Shown here piece by piece: positions 9,864 to 18,591 of a stretch of DNA of 64,000 bases (its first letter is position 1; every line of letters begins with the position of its first letter). Source of the DNA: Runella defluvii (lineage in GTDB: Bacteria; Bacteroidota; Bacteroidia; Cytophagales; Spirosomataceae). A model generated the notes under the pieces. The model saw only the letters and a program-made list of their open reading frames with translations. It did no database searches and had not been told where the DNA came from. The position numbers were made by a program, and so were the translations under genes. Where the stretch lies: assembly GCF_014195535.1 (NCBI RefSeq), contig NZ_JACIBY010000003.1, positions 500,440 through 564,439 of the forward strand, given 5' to 3'.

Positions 9864-9957
9864 CTCGCTCGTCATATTACTAAATTTCCTTTAATTTTGA
9901 ATCTCATTTTTCCTGCCTAGTTTCGTGGCGTTGTTTAAATTGACCCACTCACAAACT

Positions 9958-10857
9958 ATGCAGACCTCCCTTTTACGCCTCTTATTTCTCCTTTTTGCCA
10001 CTTTTTCACTCACTACCTCGGCCCAGCTTCCCGATTTGAAGAAAAAAATCAGCCAAATCGTCGCGGGCAAAAAAGTAAAAGTCGGCGTCGCCATCTTGGG
10101 GCCTACTCCCACTGATACGTTGTCCTTTTACGGAAATGGCCGTTTTCCGATGCAAAGCGTTTTTAAATTACACATTGGACTGGCGATGTTGTCGGAAGTG
10201 GACAAGGGTAAGTTTAAGTTAAACCAACCCATCAAGGTCGAAAAAGCTGACCTTATCCCTGATTTGTACAGTCCCCTCCGCGATGCGTATCCCAACGGCG
10301 GCGACATCGAGCTTTCCAAAATCATTGAATACACCGTAGCTGAAAGCGACAATGTCGGCTGTGAATTGCTCCTCAAATTACTCGGTGGTCCACAGGCCGT
10401 CGAACAATACCTGATGGGTCGTGGTTTTAAGAACGTATCCATCAAAATCAACGAACAAGTGATGCAAAAAAACTGGGAGTTACAATACCAAAACTGGACA
10501 ACCCCCAAAGCAGCCAATGACCTATTGGCAGCCTATTATTTTAATTCACGAAAATTACTTTCATCCAAAAGCCACGAATTTTTGTGGGCGGTGATGAAAG
10601 GAACAAAAACGGGCAAAAATCGGCTAAGAAGTCAGCTTCCCGCCGAAACGGTGCTCGCTCACAAAACAGGTTCGTCGGGCACCAACGCCGAAGGACTAAC
10701 CGCCGCTGTCAATGACATTGGGGTACTTTTCCTTCCCTCGGGCAGTCCTGTCTTCATCAGTGTATTTGTCACCAATTCCACCGAAAGCGAAGCTACCAAT
10801 GAAAAAATCATTGCCGATATTGGAAAGGCTACGTGGGATTATTTCACAAAAAAATAA
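9958..10857 (+). CDS. Class A beta-lactamase
   Basis: A periplasmic serine beta-lactamase of 299 residues with a signal peptide ending near SAQ (21-23). All class A signatures are present: Ser67-x-x-Lys70 (SVFK), Ser130-Asp131-Asn132 (SDN), Glu166 on the omega loop (INEQVMQ) and Lys236-Thr-Gly (HKTGSSGTN). The segment around SDN and the omega loop resembles the CfxA/CblA/PER-like subgroup of Bacteroidota (inference). The start at 9958 is chosen because the signal peptide begins there; an upstream GTG at 9925 is unlikely. A -7-like TAATTTTG lies at 9892-9899. No regulator is adjacent. Confidence 0.9.
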   Translation: MQTSLLRLLFLLFATFSLTTSAQLPDLKKKISQIVAGKKVKVGVAILGPTPTDTLSFYGNGRFPMQSVFKLHIGLAMLSEVDKGKFKLNQPIKVEKADLIPDLYSPLRDAYPNGGDIELSKIIEYTVAESDNVGCELLLKLLGGPQAVEQYLMGRGFKNVSIKINEQVMQKNWELQYQNWTTPKAANDLLAAYYFNSRKLLSSKSHEFLWAVMKGTKTGKNRLRSQLPAETVLAHKTGSSGTNAEGLTAAVNDIGVLFLPSGSPVFISVFVTNSTESEATNEKIIADIGKATWDYFTKK

Positions 10858-10940
10858 CCCTTGCTGATTGTTTTCGCACAGACCAATAGTAAGATATTCC
10901 TACCTTATACTTTATAAATACAAAACCACCCGATACAAAC

Positions 10941-11471
10941 ATGAACCGTAGAGATGCTATACAGCAGGTTGCTCTCCTTTTAGGGGGCATGATCTCCGCA
11001 CCCGCAATGGCTGGAGTGCTCGGAGAAAAAACGAATTTCGGCGAAAGCGTTCCTGTAAGTGCAGAGCAAGAAGCTTTTCTTTCTGAATTAGCCGATGTCA
11101 TTATCCCAACTACTTCTACCCCAGGTGCCAAAGCCGCTGGTGTAGAGAAATTTATCGTGCGTGTCATGCGCGATTGTTTCCCCAAAGAAGACCAAGAGAA
11201 GTTCTATGCAGGGCTTACCAAATTGAACACCGACAGCCGTTCTTCATTTGGAAAAAGTTTTGTTGAACTCGACGGTGCTCAAAAAATTCAGGCTATTAAA
11301 TCACTCACCACCAGCGACAAAGCGTTTTTCTTGCGCATGAAAGAGTTGACTGTGACAGGGTATTTCACATCAGAGATTGGGGCTACAAAAGCACTTGAGT
11401 ATTTACCAATTCCTGGACGTTTTGAAGGATGTGTTCCGCTGAAACCAGGACAAAAAGCCTGGGCACTTTAA
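10941..11471 (+). CDS. Gluconate 2-dehydrogenase subunit 3 family protein
   Basis: A 176-residue protein with an N-terminal MNRRDAIQQVALLLGG segment, a Tat-like twin-Arg signal before a hydrophobic core, so export is likely. The body (LSELADVIIPTTSTPGAKAAGV) matches the small subunit of membrane-associated sugar/alcohol dehydrogenases. The gene precedes a GMC oxidoreductase by 62 bp, the arrangement expected for a two-subunit periplasmic dehydrogenase in which this subunit accompanies the flavoprotein. The substrate cannot be read from the sequence. Confidence 0.85.
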   Translation: MNRRDAIQQVALLLGGMISAPAMAGVLGEKTNFGESVPVSAEQEAFLSELADVIIPTTSTPGAKAAGVEKFIVRVMRDCFPKEDQEKFYAGLTKLNTDSRSSFGKSFVELDGAQKIQAIKSLTTSDKAFFLRMKELTVTGYFTSEIGATKALEYLPIPGRFEGCVPLKPGQKAWAL

Positions 11472-11533
11472 TTCGAGCAATGCCGAACTGATACGTTCAT
11501 TTATCTATCCAGTAGTTTCAAATTTAGATTCCA

Positions 11534-13246
11534 ATGTATTTAAACATAGATGCACAAAAAGAAATGACCTACGACGCAATCGTTGTGGGCTCGGGAGTGA
11601 GCGGTGGCTGGGCTGCCAAAGAACTCACCGAAAAAGGATTACGCGTTTTGATGCTCGAAAAAGGGCATAAATTAGACCACGTAACGGGCTACGAAAATGC
11701 CATGAAAGACCCTTGGCAAACCAAATACAACGGTCGCCTCACGGTAGAGCAAAAAGAAACGCACCCAAAATTGAGCCGCGATTATCCGTACAACGAGATG
11801 TCGGAAAAGTATTGGATGAACGACTCTGATTCATTGTACAAAGAAGTGAAGCGCTTTGACTGGTACCGTCCTAACATTGTAGGGGGAAAATCCATCATGT
11901 GGGGGCGTCAATCGTACCGTTTGAGTGACATCGACTTTGAAGCCAACCTCAAAGATGGCATTGCCGTTGACTGGCCGATTCGCTACAAAGACGTTGCGCC
12001 TTGGTATAGTTACGTAGAAAAAATCGCGGGGATTTCGGGAGAAAAACTAGGTCTGCCTCAGCTTCCTGACAGCGAGTTTTTACCCCCAATGGAAATGTAT
12101 TGCGTTGAAAAAGAAGTTCGTAAACGCATTGAAAAAGATTTCCCTGGCCGTACGATGACCATCGGTCGCGTTGCGAACTTAACCAAACCTTCTCAGTTTA
12201 TGGTTGACAACGGACGTGCTGCTTGTCAATACCGTAACAAATGCGCCTTGGGTTGTCCGTTTGGCGCGTATTTCAGTACCCAATCGTGTACGTTGCCTTT
12301 GGCCGCGAAAACGGGTAAATTAACCCTTCGCCCCGACTCAGTTGTCACCAACTTGATTTACGACGAAAACAAGAAAAAAGCGACGGGCGTACGCGTGGTT
12401 GACGCCGTAACGCTTGAGGAACGTATCTTCAACGCCAACTTGATTTTTGTTTGTGGTTCGGCACTTGGCACAACGGCCGTATTGCTAAATTCAACGTCAA
12501 ATCGTTTCCCTACAGGTTTTGGAAACGACAGCGGCGAACTAGGACACAACTTGATGGATCACCACTTCCGTACGGGAGCGAGTGGAACGTGGGAAGGTGA
12601 TGCCGATAAATATTATTTCGGTCGCCGCGCCAACGGTATCTACGTGCCACGTTACCGTAACATTGGCAACGACAAACGTGATTACCTACGCGGATTTGGC
12701 TACCAAGGAGGCGGAAGCCGTGCGAGTTGGCAACGCAACGTAGCCGAATTGAGTTTTGGCGCTGACTTCAAAGAGGAATTGACGAAACCAGGACCTTGGA
12801 GCATGGGCTTAGGTGGTTTCGGAGAAACCTTGCCTTACCACGAAAACCGCATGTACCTCGACCCCAAAGAAAAAGACAAGTGGGGAATGCCATTGGTGGT
12901 ATTTGACGCCGAACTCAAAGAAAACGAGAAAAAGATGCGCGTCGATATGGCCAATGACGCTGCCGAAATGCTTGAAAAAGCGGGTGTGAAAAACGTGAAG
13001 TCGTACGACCGTGGTTCGTGGTTAGGAATGGCGATTCACGAAATGGGTACTGCTCGTATGGGCCGCGACCCTAAAACATCGGTCTTGAATGGCAACAACC
13101 AAGTACACGCTTGCAAAAACGTATTTGTAACCGACGGTGCTTGTATGGTGTCAGCTTCGTGCGTCAACCCATCACTTACTTATATGGCACTGACGGCCCG
13201 CGCCGTTGACTTCGCCGTGAAGGAACGCAAAAAAGGAAATATCTAA
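11534..13246 (+). CDS. GMC family FAD-dependent oxidoreductase (large subunit)
   Basis: A 570-residue glucose-methanol-choline oxidoreductase. The dinucleotide-binding motif GSGVSG is at residues 19-24 and is followed by the acidic end of strand 2 (LMLEKG). A Cys-containing segment (CQYRNKCALGCPFGAYFST) is typical of the gluconate-dehydrogenase-like branch. The C-terminus has the catalytic-His region HEMGTARMG and the FAD-closing segment NVFVTDGACMVSASCVNPSLTY (split here across strands). No signal peptide is visible, so export may rely on the Tat-bearing partner encoded just upstream. The probable reaction is sugar or alcohol oxidation feeding electrons to the respiratory chain. Confidence 0.92.
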   Translation: MYLNIDAQKEMTYDAIVVGSGVSGGWAAKELTEKGLRVLMLEKGHKLDHVTGYENAMKDPWQTKYNGRLTVEQKETHPKLSRDYPYNEMSEKYWMNDSDSLYKEVKRFDWYRPNIVGGKSIMWGRQSYRLSDIDFEANLKDGIAVDWPIRYKDVAPWYSYVEKIAGISGEKLGLPQLPDSEFLPPMEMYCVEKEVRKRIEKDFPGRTMTIGRVANLTKPSQFMVDNGRAACQYRNKCALGCPFGAYFSTQSCTLPLAAKTGKLTLRPDSVVTNLIYDENKKKATGVRVVDAVTLEERIFNANLIFVCGSALGTTAVLLNSTSNRFPTGFGNDSGELGHNLMDHHFRTGASGTWEGDADKYYFGRRANGIYVPRYRNIGNDKRDYLRGFGYQGGGSRASWQRNVAELSFGADFKEELTKPGPWSMGLGGFGETLPYHENRMYLDPKEKDKWGMPLVVFDAELKENEKKMRVDMANDAAEMLEKAGVKNVKSYDRGSWLGMAIHEMGTARMGRDPKTSVLNGNNQVHACKNVFVTDGACMVSASCVNPSLTYMALTARAVDFAVKERKKGNI

Positions 13247-13252
13247 AAAATA

Positions 13253-13288
13253 AAAATACCCCGACTCAAGTATGAATCGGGGTATTTT
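13253..13288. terminator. Bidirectional intrinsic terminator
   Basis: AAAATACCCCGA (13253-13264) and TCGGGGTATTTT (13277-13288) form a perfect 12-bp stem with a 12-base loop between two convergent genes. Both flanks give a U-run in the respective transcript. Confidence 0.9.
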
Positions 13289-13289
13289 T

Positions 13290-14267
13290 TTATCCATTTT
13301 GTTCCATTTTCTTTTTGACAACGTCGGCTGGATAACGCAAAGCTAACGCTCGAATTTCGTAGCTAAACTCCTCAAAGGTTTTTTTCCACAAAAGCGCTTC
13401 CTCTTCGGAATAAGGATAAAAACCGTGTGCATTGGCCACCCCTTTCCCTCCATCTTTCACAATATCATCGATTAACTTCGGTACCTCGGCGGTTGTACTG
13501 AGGGTTGGAAATAAATCTTTCATCACGGTATGGTAGGCGGGAACGCCCGTCAAATCCATCCACCGAAACGGCCCTACCAACGTCATCCAATACCCTGCAT
13601 TATTTCGACAGGCACGGTCCACATCTTCTACGGTCGCGTAGCCATTTTCCACCAAATGAAACGCTTCACGGTAAAGCGCATACATCAAGCGGTTGGTAAT
13701 AAACCCACGAATATCCTTTCGAACCAAGGTAGGCTCTTTTCCCCAATTTTGGGAAACTTCGTACAACCACTCTCCTTTTGACACATCACTCAATTCCCCA
13801 CAAATTACTTCCAAAAAACGGGTTGTGTGCGAAGGTTCCGCCCAGTGAAGTCCCAAAAAGCGCTCAGGATGAGCCACTTCTTTTTGCAAAATACTGATGG
13901 GAATCGCCGACGTATTACTAGTAATAATCGCTTCTTTTGAGACAACAGCCTCAATTTTCTCATAGACCGATTTTTTTATGGGCAAACTTTCGAGCGTACA
14001 TTCAATGACCAACGCACAATCGGCCAGCAAGTGGTAGTCTTCCGTAATCGTTAATTGAGCAAAAAAGTGCTCGGGTGCAAAAGTAGTCAATCCTTCCGCT
14101 TGCGATTTTTGAAGGTGTTCATGAATACGCGGTTGGGCAGTTGGGACATCCAAAGGCAAGGGAGCTACTGCTACTACTTTATGTCCTGCCATTAGCAAAC
14201 AAGTAGTAATGCTGCACCCCATAAGCCCTAGTCCAACTACCCCTACTGAAATAGCTGATGTGGTCAT
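13290..14267 (-). CDS. 3-hydroxyacyl-CoA dehydrogenase family NAD-binding protein
   Basis: A 325-residue cytosolic NAD-dependent dehydrogenase. A Rossmann fold opens with VGVVGLGLMG (Gly12, Gly14, Gly17). SNTSAIPI and LGLHWAEPSH follow the 3-hydroxyacyl-CoA dehydrogenase pattern, with the catalytic His in the latter, and the C-terminal helical dimerisation domain begins near RKDIRGFITNRL. The single-domain size fits 3-hydroxybutyryl-CoA or L-carnitine-type dehydrogenases, and the exact substrate is not decidable. It lies 12 bp downstream of a BASS transporter gene and is probably co-transcribed, suggesting that the transporter imports a related carboxylic acid. Confidence 0.85.
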   Translation of the reverse strand: MTTSAISVGVVGLGLMGCSITTCLLMAGHKVVAVAPLPLDVPTAQPRIHEHLQKSQAEGLTTFAPEHFFAQLTITEDYHLLADCALVIECTLESLPIKKSVYEKIEAVVSKEAIITSNTSAIPISILQKEVAHPERFLGLHWAEPSHTTRFLEVICGELSDVSKGEWLYEVSQNWGKEPTLVRKDIRGFITNRLMYALYREAFHLVENGYATVEDVDRACRNNAGYWMTLVGPFRWMDLTGVPAYHTVMKDLFPTLSTTAEVPKLIDDIVKDGGKGVANAHGFYPYSEEEALLWKKTFEEFSYEIRALALRYPADVVKKKMEQNG

Positions 14268-14279
14268 GGTTAGGTTTTA

Positions 14280-15209
14280 TTATGCGTTGTTTTTACTCCA
14301 ATAAAATGCAATCGACGTTCCTGCCAAGATATGCCAAATACTCCACCAACCTGCGATAATGGCCATTCCGCCCAAAGGTAAATCCACAGGAAATACGGCG
14401 GGATTGAACAATAAGGCCAGTCCAAGCCCCGAATTATGAATACCCGTTTCGATGCTGAGCGTTCTGCGGTTTTGTTTTGAAAGTCCAAAGACGGCGCCCA
14501 TTCCGTAGCCCGTAGCCATGGCGAGCGTATTTTGTAGCAAAACCACCACAAACACGAAACCAATGTGGTTTAAGAAAATAGCTAGGTTTTGGGTAAAGGC
14601 AATGACTACTAACGCCACAAAAAATAACAAAGACAACACCTGAAATGGTTTGAGCAAAAACAAAGCAACTTTGGGTAAATAATAAGAACATAGCATTCCT
14701 AAAATCATTGGTAAGCCAAGAATCATAGATACCGACTTGAGCAACTCTCGCCAATCGAGCGACAACGGCCGTACCAACGAGCTACTTTGAGCGTACAAGT
14801 TTCCCCAAAAAGTAAAATTGAATGGCGTCATAACGACCGCCAACATCGTACTTATGGCCGTCAGGCTCACTGCCAACGCTACATTTCCCTTGGCAAGCGA
14901 AGTAATAAAATTAGAAATATTTCCCCCTGGGCAAGCCGCCACCAATATCATCCCCAAAGCAACTCCTACCGTAATGTTATCGCCCAACGCCATGACCAAC
15001 AAAAATGTTGCGGCAGGCATCACCACGGCCTGACTAAGAACTCCAGCCAGTAACTGACGTGGATGCTGAAGCAGTGTTTGGAAATGATGCGGCTTGATGT
15101 CAAGCGCCACCCCAAACATCATGAGGCCAAGGGCAATATTAACCACCGCCGAACTTTCGGCAGAAAAATTGAGGCGAATGTAATCCAGCGCCGCCAGTGA
15201 TTCTTTCAT
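14280..15209 (-). CDS. Bile acid:sodium symporter (BASS) family transporter
   Basis: An inner-membrane transporter of about 309 residues with roughly nine or ten hydrophobic segments and the family motifs ACPGGNISNFI (about 110-120) and ETGIHNSGLGLALL. BASS proteins move organic anions with sodium. The start at 15209 (MKESLAALDYIRLNF) is chosen; an in-frame ATG at 15251 would add a short hydrophobic leader. The next gene on the same strand is a 3-hydroxyacyl-CoA dehydrogenase, so the cargo may be a carboxylate degraded by that enzyme (inference). Confidence 0.85.
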   Translation of the reverse strand: MKESLAALDYIRLNFSAESSAVVNIALGLMMFGVALDIKPHHFQTLLQHPRQLLAGVLSQAVVMPAATFLLVMALGDNITVGVALGMILVAACPGGNISNFITSLAKGNVALAVSLTAISTMLAVVMTPFNFTFWGNLYAQSSSLVRPLSLDWRELLKSVSMILGLPMILGMLCSYYLPKVALFLLKPFQVLSLLFFVALVVIAFTQNLAIFLNHIGFVFVVVLLQNTLAMATGYGMGAVFGLSKQNRRTLSIETGIHNSGLGLALLFNPAVFPVDLPLGGMAIIAGWWSIWHILAGTSIAFYWSKNNA

Positions 15210-15412
15210 GAAAAGGAGGTAAAGTAATAGGTTGGTTTGAAAAAAAAGCAAGATACAGGATTCAACCTAAAACCAGATACCTCTTCACCAAAAATTGACG
15301 CTTGATAAATTGTTAAGCAAAAACATTCCTCCAATGTTGACTTCAACTACTATAATTTTCAATTTACAACTAAAATCTACTCTTCGTCTTTTCGCATTAA
15401 ATCGAATAGCCA

Positions 15413-17122
15413 ATGAAACGCTTCCTTTTCATTTTTGTAGCACTTATATCGGTAAGCCGCCTTCAAGCGCAGCGTATTTTTTACGTTTCCCCAAGCGGGA
15501 ACGATGCCTCCGCTAACCCCTCCAATATCAATACACCTTGGCGAACATTTGCAAAAGCGTGTAGTACTGCCACTGCTGGCGACAAAGTTTATTTTAGAGG
15601 AGGTACTTATAACGAAACCTACATCAACTTCCCTAATTCAGGCAACGCTAATCAGTACATCGAATTTCTTAACTATGCCAACGAAGAACCGATTTTTGAT
15701 GGCAATGCCGCGGCAGCTTATTTTGTGCTTATTAGTAGCAAAAACTACGTCAGAATCAAGGGATTTCATTTTAAAAATCTAACGGGGAGTGCCTGGGGAA
15801 TCAAAATAGAAGGAACGTCCCACCACCTTGAACTAAAGAAGTGTAAATTCAGCCAATTCTACGCCTCCCCCAACGCAGGCTTCAACCCCTTCGTAGTTTG
15901 TGGAAGCCACTCAACCACCTCAATCAATGCCATTGTCGTCGATAGTTGTTCGATTTTCGATTGCCGTACGGGAGTAAGCGAAGCATTAACTTTTGTCGGT
16001 AATGTCGATGGTTTTCTTGCCAGTAATAACCATATCAATAACACTGGAAATATTGGAATTGTAGCCGCAGGGTATTACAACTGGTGTAACAATTCCGCCT
16101 CCAACTCCCAAGCGCGCAACGGAATCATTCGGGGCAATCTGGTAGAAAACTGCAAAAGCCCAATCGCCTTGGCCGCAGGCATTTATGTCGATGGCGGAAA
16201 GAACATTGTGGTTGAACAAAATACCTGCCGAAACAGTCAACGGGGATTTCAAATCAATTGCGAAAATCAATTTAGTGTCGTCAACGCTGCCGCCGAAAAG
16301 GTAATCATTCGCAACAACCTGGCTTACAACAACTCCCGAGGAGGAATTGGCTTAGGCGGTTGTAAAGAAACTTCGTGGTGTAAAAATGGACGCATCAAAG
16401 ATTGTTGGATCATCAATAATACCTGCGTCAACAATTATAACAGTTCAGTACTAGAGCCTTCTGAAACATCGCCCCAAGATTACGGCGAACTTAATTTGGA
16501 CTACTCAGAAAACTGCACCATCCGAAACAATATTTTTTACTCCTCCATCAGCGGCCGTTCTAAACTCTTGAATAGCTGGCAACCCGCCGCTCAATTTGTC
16601 ATTGGGCTGAGCGCTGACTACAACATTTGGCACTCTACTTTTACCAATAATCCCCACTTTATGATTGAAAAACGCGATAGTTATGGACTCCAAAATTTTA
16701 AAACCAACGAATCCAAAGACCAAAACTCTCGTTCGTCCAATCCCCTTTTTCAGGACGTGGCTAGTGCTAACTTCCGACTTAGTTCAGAATCATCCCCAGC
16801 GTACGACTTCAGCGACCATTCTTCCGTTGCCACTGACTCCGCAGGCAGCAAAGATTTGGCGGGAAAAACACGGGTTAAAAATTTTCGTCCCGACGCAGGT
16901 GCCTATGAATACCAATGCCCTACCAATGACATTGTCATCGATATTCCACTGACTTACAAAACATATCTTTTTGAAACAAACGGTAGAATAATCGTCAACA
17001 AATCCGTGGACCCAGCGGTAAAAGTGGTTTTCAACGCCAAGAAGTCTGTCCTTTTCCAAAATGGGGCTATTTTGCCCTCTACGACCAAAATAGAGACTAA
17101 AAATACGGGTTGCAGTAATTGA
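15413..17122 (+). CDS. Secreted right-handed parallel beta-helix protein
   Basis: A 569-residue exported protein with a signal peptide ending at about LQAQ (residue 20). The mature part begins with IFYVSPSGNDASANPSNINTP, the usual opening of pectate-lyase-like beta-helix proteins, followed by many short repeats with Asn ladders (NYVRIKGFHFKN, NIVVEQNTCRNS, CTIRNNIF). The end (about 500-569) is a small domain of the NGRIIVNKS/VFNAKKSVLF/NGAIL type found at C-termini of secreted Bacteroidota proteins. Substrate binding or polysaccharide cleavage is possible; no catalytic residues can be named. The gene is monocistronic. Confidence 0.82.
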   Translation: MKRFLFIFVALISVSRLQAQRIFYVSPSGNDASANPSNINTPWRTFAKACSTATAGDKVYFRGGTYNETYINFPNSGNANQYIEFLNYANEEPIFDGNAAAAYFVLISSKNYVRIKGFHFKNLTGSAWGIKIEGTSHHLELKKCKFSQFYASPNAGFNPFVVCGSHSTTSINAIVVDSCSIFDCRTGVSEALTFVGNVDGFLASNNHINNTGNIGIVAAGYYNWCNNSASNSQARNGIIRGNLVENCKSPIALAAGIYVDGGKNIVVEQNTCRNSQRGFQINCENQFSVVNAAAEKVIIRNNLAYNNSRGGIGLGGCKETSWCKNGRIKDCWIINNTCVNNYNSSVLEPSETSPQDYGELNLDYSENCTIRNNIFYSSISGRSKLLNSWQPAAQFVIGLSADYNIWHSTFTNNPHFMIEKRDSYGLQNFKTNESKDQNSRSSNPLFQDVASANFRLSSESSPAYDFSDHSSVATDSAGSKDLAGKTRVKNFRPDAGAYEYQCPTNDIVIDIPLTYKTYLFETNGRIIVNKSVDPAVKVVFNAKKSVLFQNGAILPSTTKIETKNTGCSN

Positions 17123-17155
17123 AATGTGGAGTAAATTTAGGAGCATAGAAGCAAA

Positions 17156-17186
17156 AAAGGCTGCAAATCACTGATTTGCAGCCTTT
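17156..17186 (-). terminator. Terminator of tRNA-Ser copy 1
   Basis: AAAGGCTGCAAATCA (17156-17170) and TGATTTGCAGCCTTT (17172-17186) form a perfect 15-bp inverted repeat. On the minus strand it follows the tRNA 3' end and runs into a T-tract. Confidence 0.88.
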
Positions 17187-17189
17187 CAG

Positions 17190-17274
17190 CAGAGAGAGAG
17201 GGATTCGAACCCCCGGACCTGTTACAGTCAACGGTTTTCAAGACCGCCGCATTCGACCACTCTGCCATCTCTCT
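17190..17274 (-). tRNA. tRNA-Ser (anticodon UGA), copy 1
   Basis: An 85-base class II tRNA on the minus strand. The acceptor AGAGAGA pairs with TCTCTCT and the discriminator is G. The anticodon arm GCGGT-CTTGAAA-ACCGT gives anticodon TGA (reads UCA). There is a long variable arm (GACTGTAACAGGTC region) and a T-arm with TTCGAAT. The 3' CCA is not encoded. A second, identical gene lies at 18911-18995. Confidence 0.96.
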
Positions 17275-17304
17275 TTGTTTTCCCTTACTCGTCGTTTGGG
17301 ATTG

Positions 17305-17335
17305 CAAAAGTAAAACTATTATTCAGCTTTGTCAA
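17305..17335 (-). promoter_or_regulatory. Promoter of tRNA-Ser copy 1
   Basis: On the minus strand TTGAC (17331-17335) is followed after TTG plus 20 bases by TACTTTTG (17305-17312), matching the Bacteroidota consensus TTG / TAnnTTTG. Transcription would start near 17298, about 24 bases before the tRNA. Confidence 0.75.
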
Positions 17336-17560
17336 GCTTTTGTTTAAGAATTTTTAAGAGAATAGAGTTTCTTAAACAAATAAGCCTGTAAATCGGCAAC
17401 ATAGAAGCTTACGCATCAAAAATACATCAACTTTGACTACCAAATTGTTTATTCTTTAAAATCAAAAAACACTCTTCTTCTCGCATATTTAACAGAAACA
17501 ATAGCCGCTATTTTACTCCAATCAAGGTTAAAAAACATTACTTAAGATATAATAAAATCA

Positions 17561-17611
17561 TTGCAGTCCTCACCTGATTTATTTAAATTTGACAAAATCA
17601 AATTTAAATAA
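17561..17611 (+). promoter_or_regulatory. Promoter overlapped by a palindrome, upstream of the cassette
   Basis: TTG at 17561-17563, 20 bases, then TAAATTTG at 17584-17591 matches the Bacteroidota promoter. The -7 element lies inside a perfect 14-bp inverted repeat (TTATTTAAATTTGA at 17579-17592, TCAAATTTAAATAA at 17598-17611) that also covers the expected start site and ends 8 bases before the first ATG. This geometry is that of a repressor operator; self-regulation by a cassette product is inference. Confidence 0.6.
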
Positions 17612-17619
17612 ATATAAAA

Positions 17620-18089
17620 ATGAAAGTTATTGATATTGATTATCAAGTAATTAGGAAATTTGAAACGACAATCGAGGGAGTCAGGGGTAAGATTGGAATC
17701 AACAACGATGAATTAATCACCCATTGCCCTGAAAATGAAGCGCTCTGTTACCAAATTATTCTTCATAAAGAGATATATTTAAATCAGTTACCAGGCAAAA
17801 TTTCCCAAAAAACGATCAAACTCTCTGTCAAACAACTATTAATAATTTATTAGATGAGAATATAGACCTTAGTGCTAACGCCCAATATGCTCCTGTATTT
17901 ATAAGCCCTAATCTTGAAACAAGTCCCTTAGTTGCTATCGACGGTAATCATAGATTAATAGCCCATTTTTTAAAACACGGGGGAATAAGTGGCGTTCACG
18001 CTTACTTATTTGTTCATAAAAATACAATGAGCTGGCCATGGACTCCACCGCTCGCCAAAGAATATCATCCCTCACATGACAAAAATTAG
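17620..18089 (+). pseudogene. DGNHR-motif (ParB/Srx-like) protein with a frameshift
   Basis: From ATG 17620 the frame reads MKVIDIDYQVIRKFETTIEG and onward, but stops at 17851-17853. Moving to the next frame at the run of six A (17807-17812) continues seamlessly (KNDQTLCQTTINNLLDEN) through AIDGNHRLIAHFL to a stop at 18087-18089, giving about 156 residues. One extra A in the run would restore a single frame. The DGNHR motif is typical of ParB/sulfiredoxin-like nucleotide-binding folds. The stop overlaps the ATG of the next gene, which supports the reconstruction. It could be a decayed gene, a phase-variable gene or a sequencing error. Confidence 0.7.
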
Positions 18090-18591
18090 TGAACAGATTG
18101 ATAAGCTAACGAGCTCTATCGAAAATGCGATTACGGGAGAACGCTTTTTGACTGACGTGTTGCCTGTGTTTTCATCAGAGATTAAGGCATCTGATTGGGT
18201 TTTTAACTGGAAAGCAGAAACTAAATACAATAGCCGAAGCGTTTTCAAGTTGGTAACTCACGAAAACCCGAAAGTTATTCATGGGCTGTTGAGCATAGAA
18301 GACAAAAACGACCATATCTTTATGCACTTGCTAGAAAGTGCAAAGTTCAACAAAGGAAAAAATAAAGTCTATGAAGGAGTAGCGGGAAATTTGGTCGCCT
18401 ATGCTTGTAAAGTAGCATTTGAATACAACTATGACGGTATTGTATCTTTTGTTTCTAAAACCCAATTGATTGAACACTACCAAGAAACTTTAGGAGCGAA
18501 ACAGTTTGGTCGAGGCAGCCAAATGTTCATTGATACTCCTCAATCATATCAACTCTTTAAACGATATTTTCCCAATGAAAAGCAGTCCTAA
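18076..18591 (+). CDS. GNAT-like hypothetical protein of the tRNA-flanked cassette
   Basis: A 171-residue protein. The C-terminal half (KVYEGVAGNLVAYACKVAF, then YNYDGIVSFVSKTQLIEHY) looks like a GNAT-type acetyltransferase fold: a Gly-containing acetyl-CoA-binding turn before a helix, then a strand ending in a Lys/Thr segment and a late Tyr. The N-terminal 70 residues lack a recognised motif. It overlaps the upstream frame by 14 bp and the downstream small gene by 17 bp, so the three are probably translationally coupled. Its composition is AT-rich compared with the chromosome around it. A modifying enzyme or toxin is possible; I assign no substrate. Confidence 0.65.
   Translation: MTKISEQIDKLTSSIENAITGERFLTDVLPVFSSEIKASDWVFNWKAETKYNSRSVFKLVTHENPKVIHGLLSIEDKNDHIFMHLLESAKFNKGKNKVYEGVAGNLVAYACKVAFEYNYDGIVSFVSKTQLIEHYQETLGAKQFGRGSQMFIDTPQSYQLFKRYFPNEKQS

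Larger units (their letters stand above)
17152..17342. repeat. Duplicated tRNA-Ser segment, copy 1
   Basis: The roughly 190-bp segment containing terminator, tRNA-Ser and promoter is repeated at 18873-19063. The tRNA is identical in both, and only a handful of substitutions occur in the flanks. Outside these limits the sequences diverge at once. The repeats are in the same orientation and bracket an AT-rich three-gene cassette. Confidence 0.92.

Noticed and set aside
17812-17853. Programmed -1 frameshift signal in the DGNHR gene
   Set aside because: The A6 run is not in the X-XXY-YYZ register of the upstream frame, and no downstream stem is evident, so a homopolymer indel is the better explanation.
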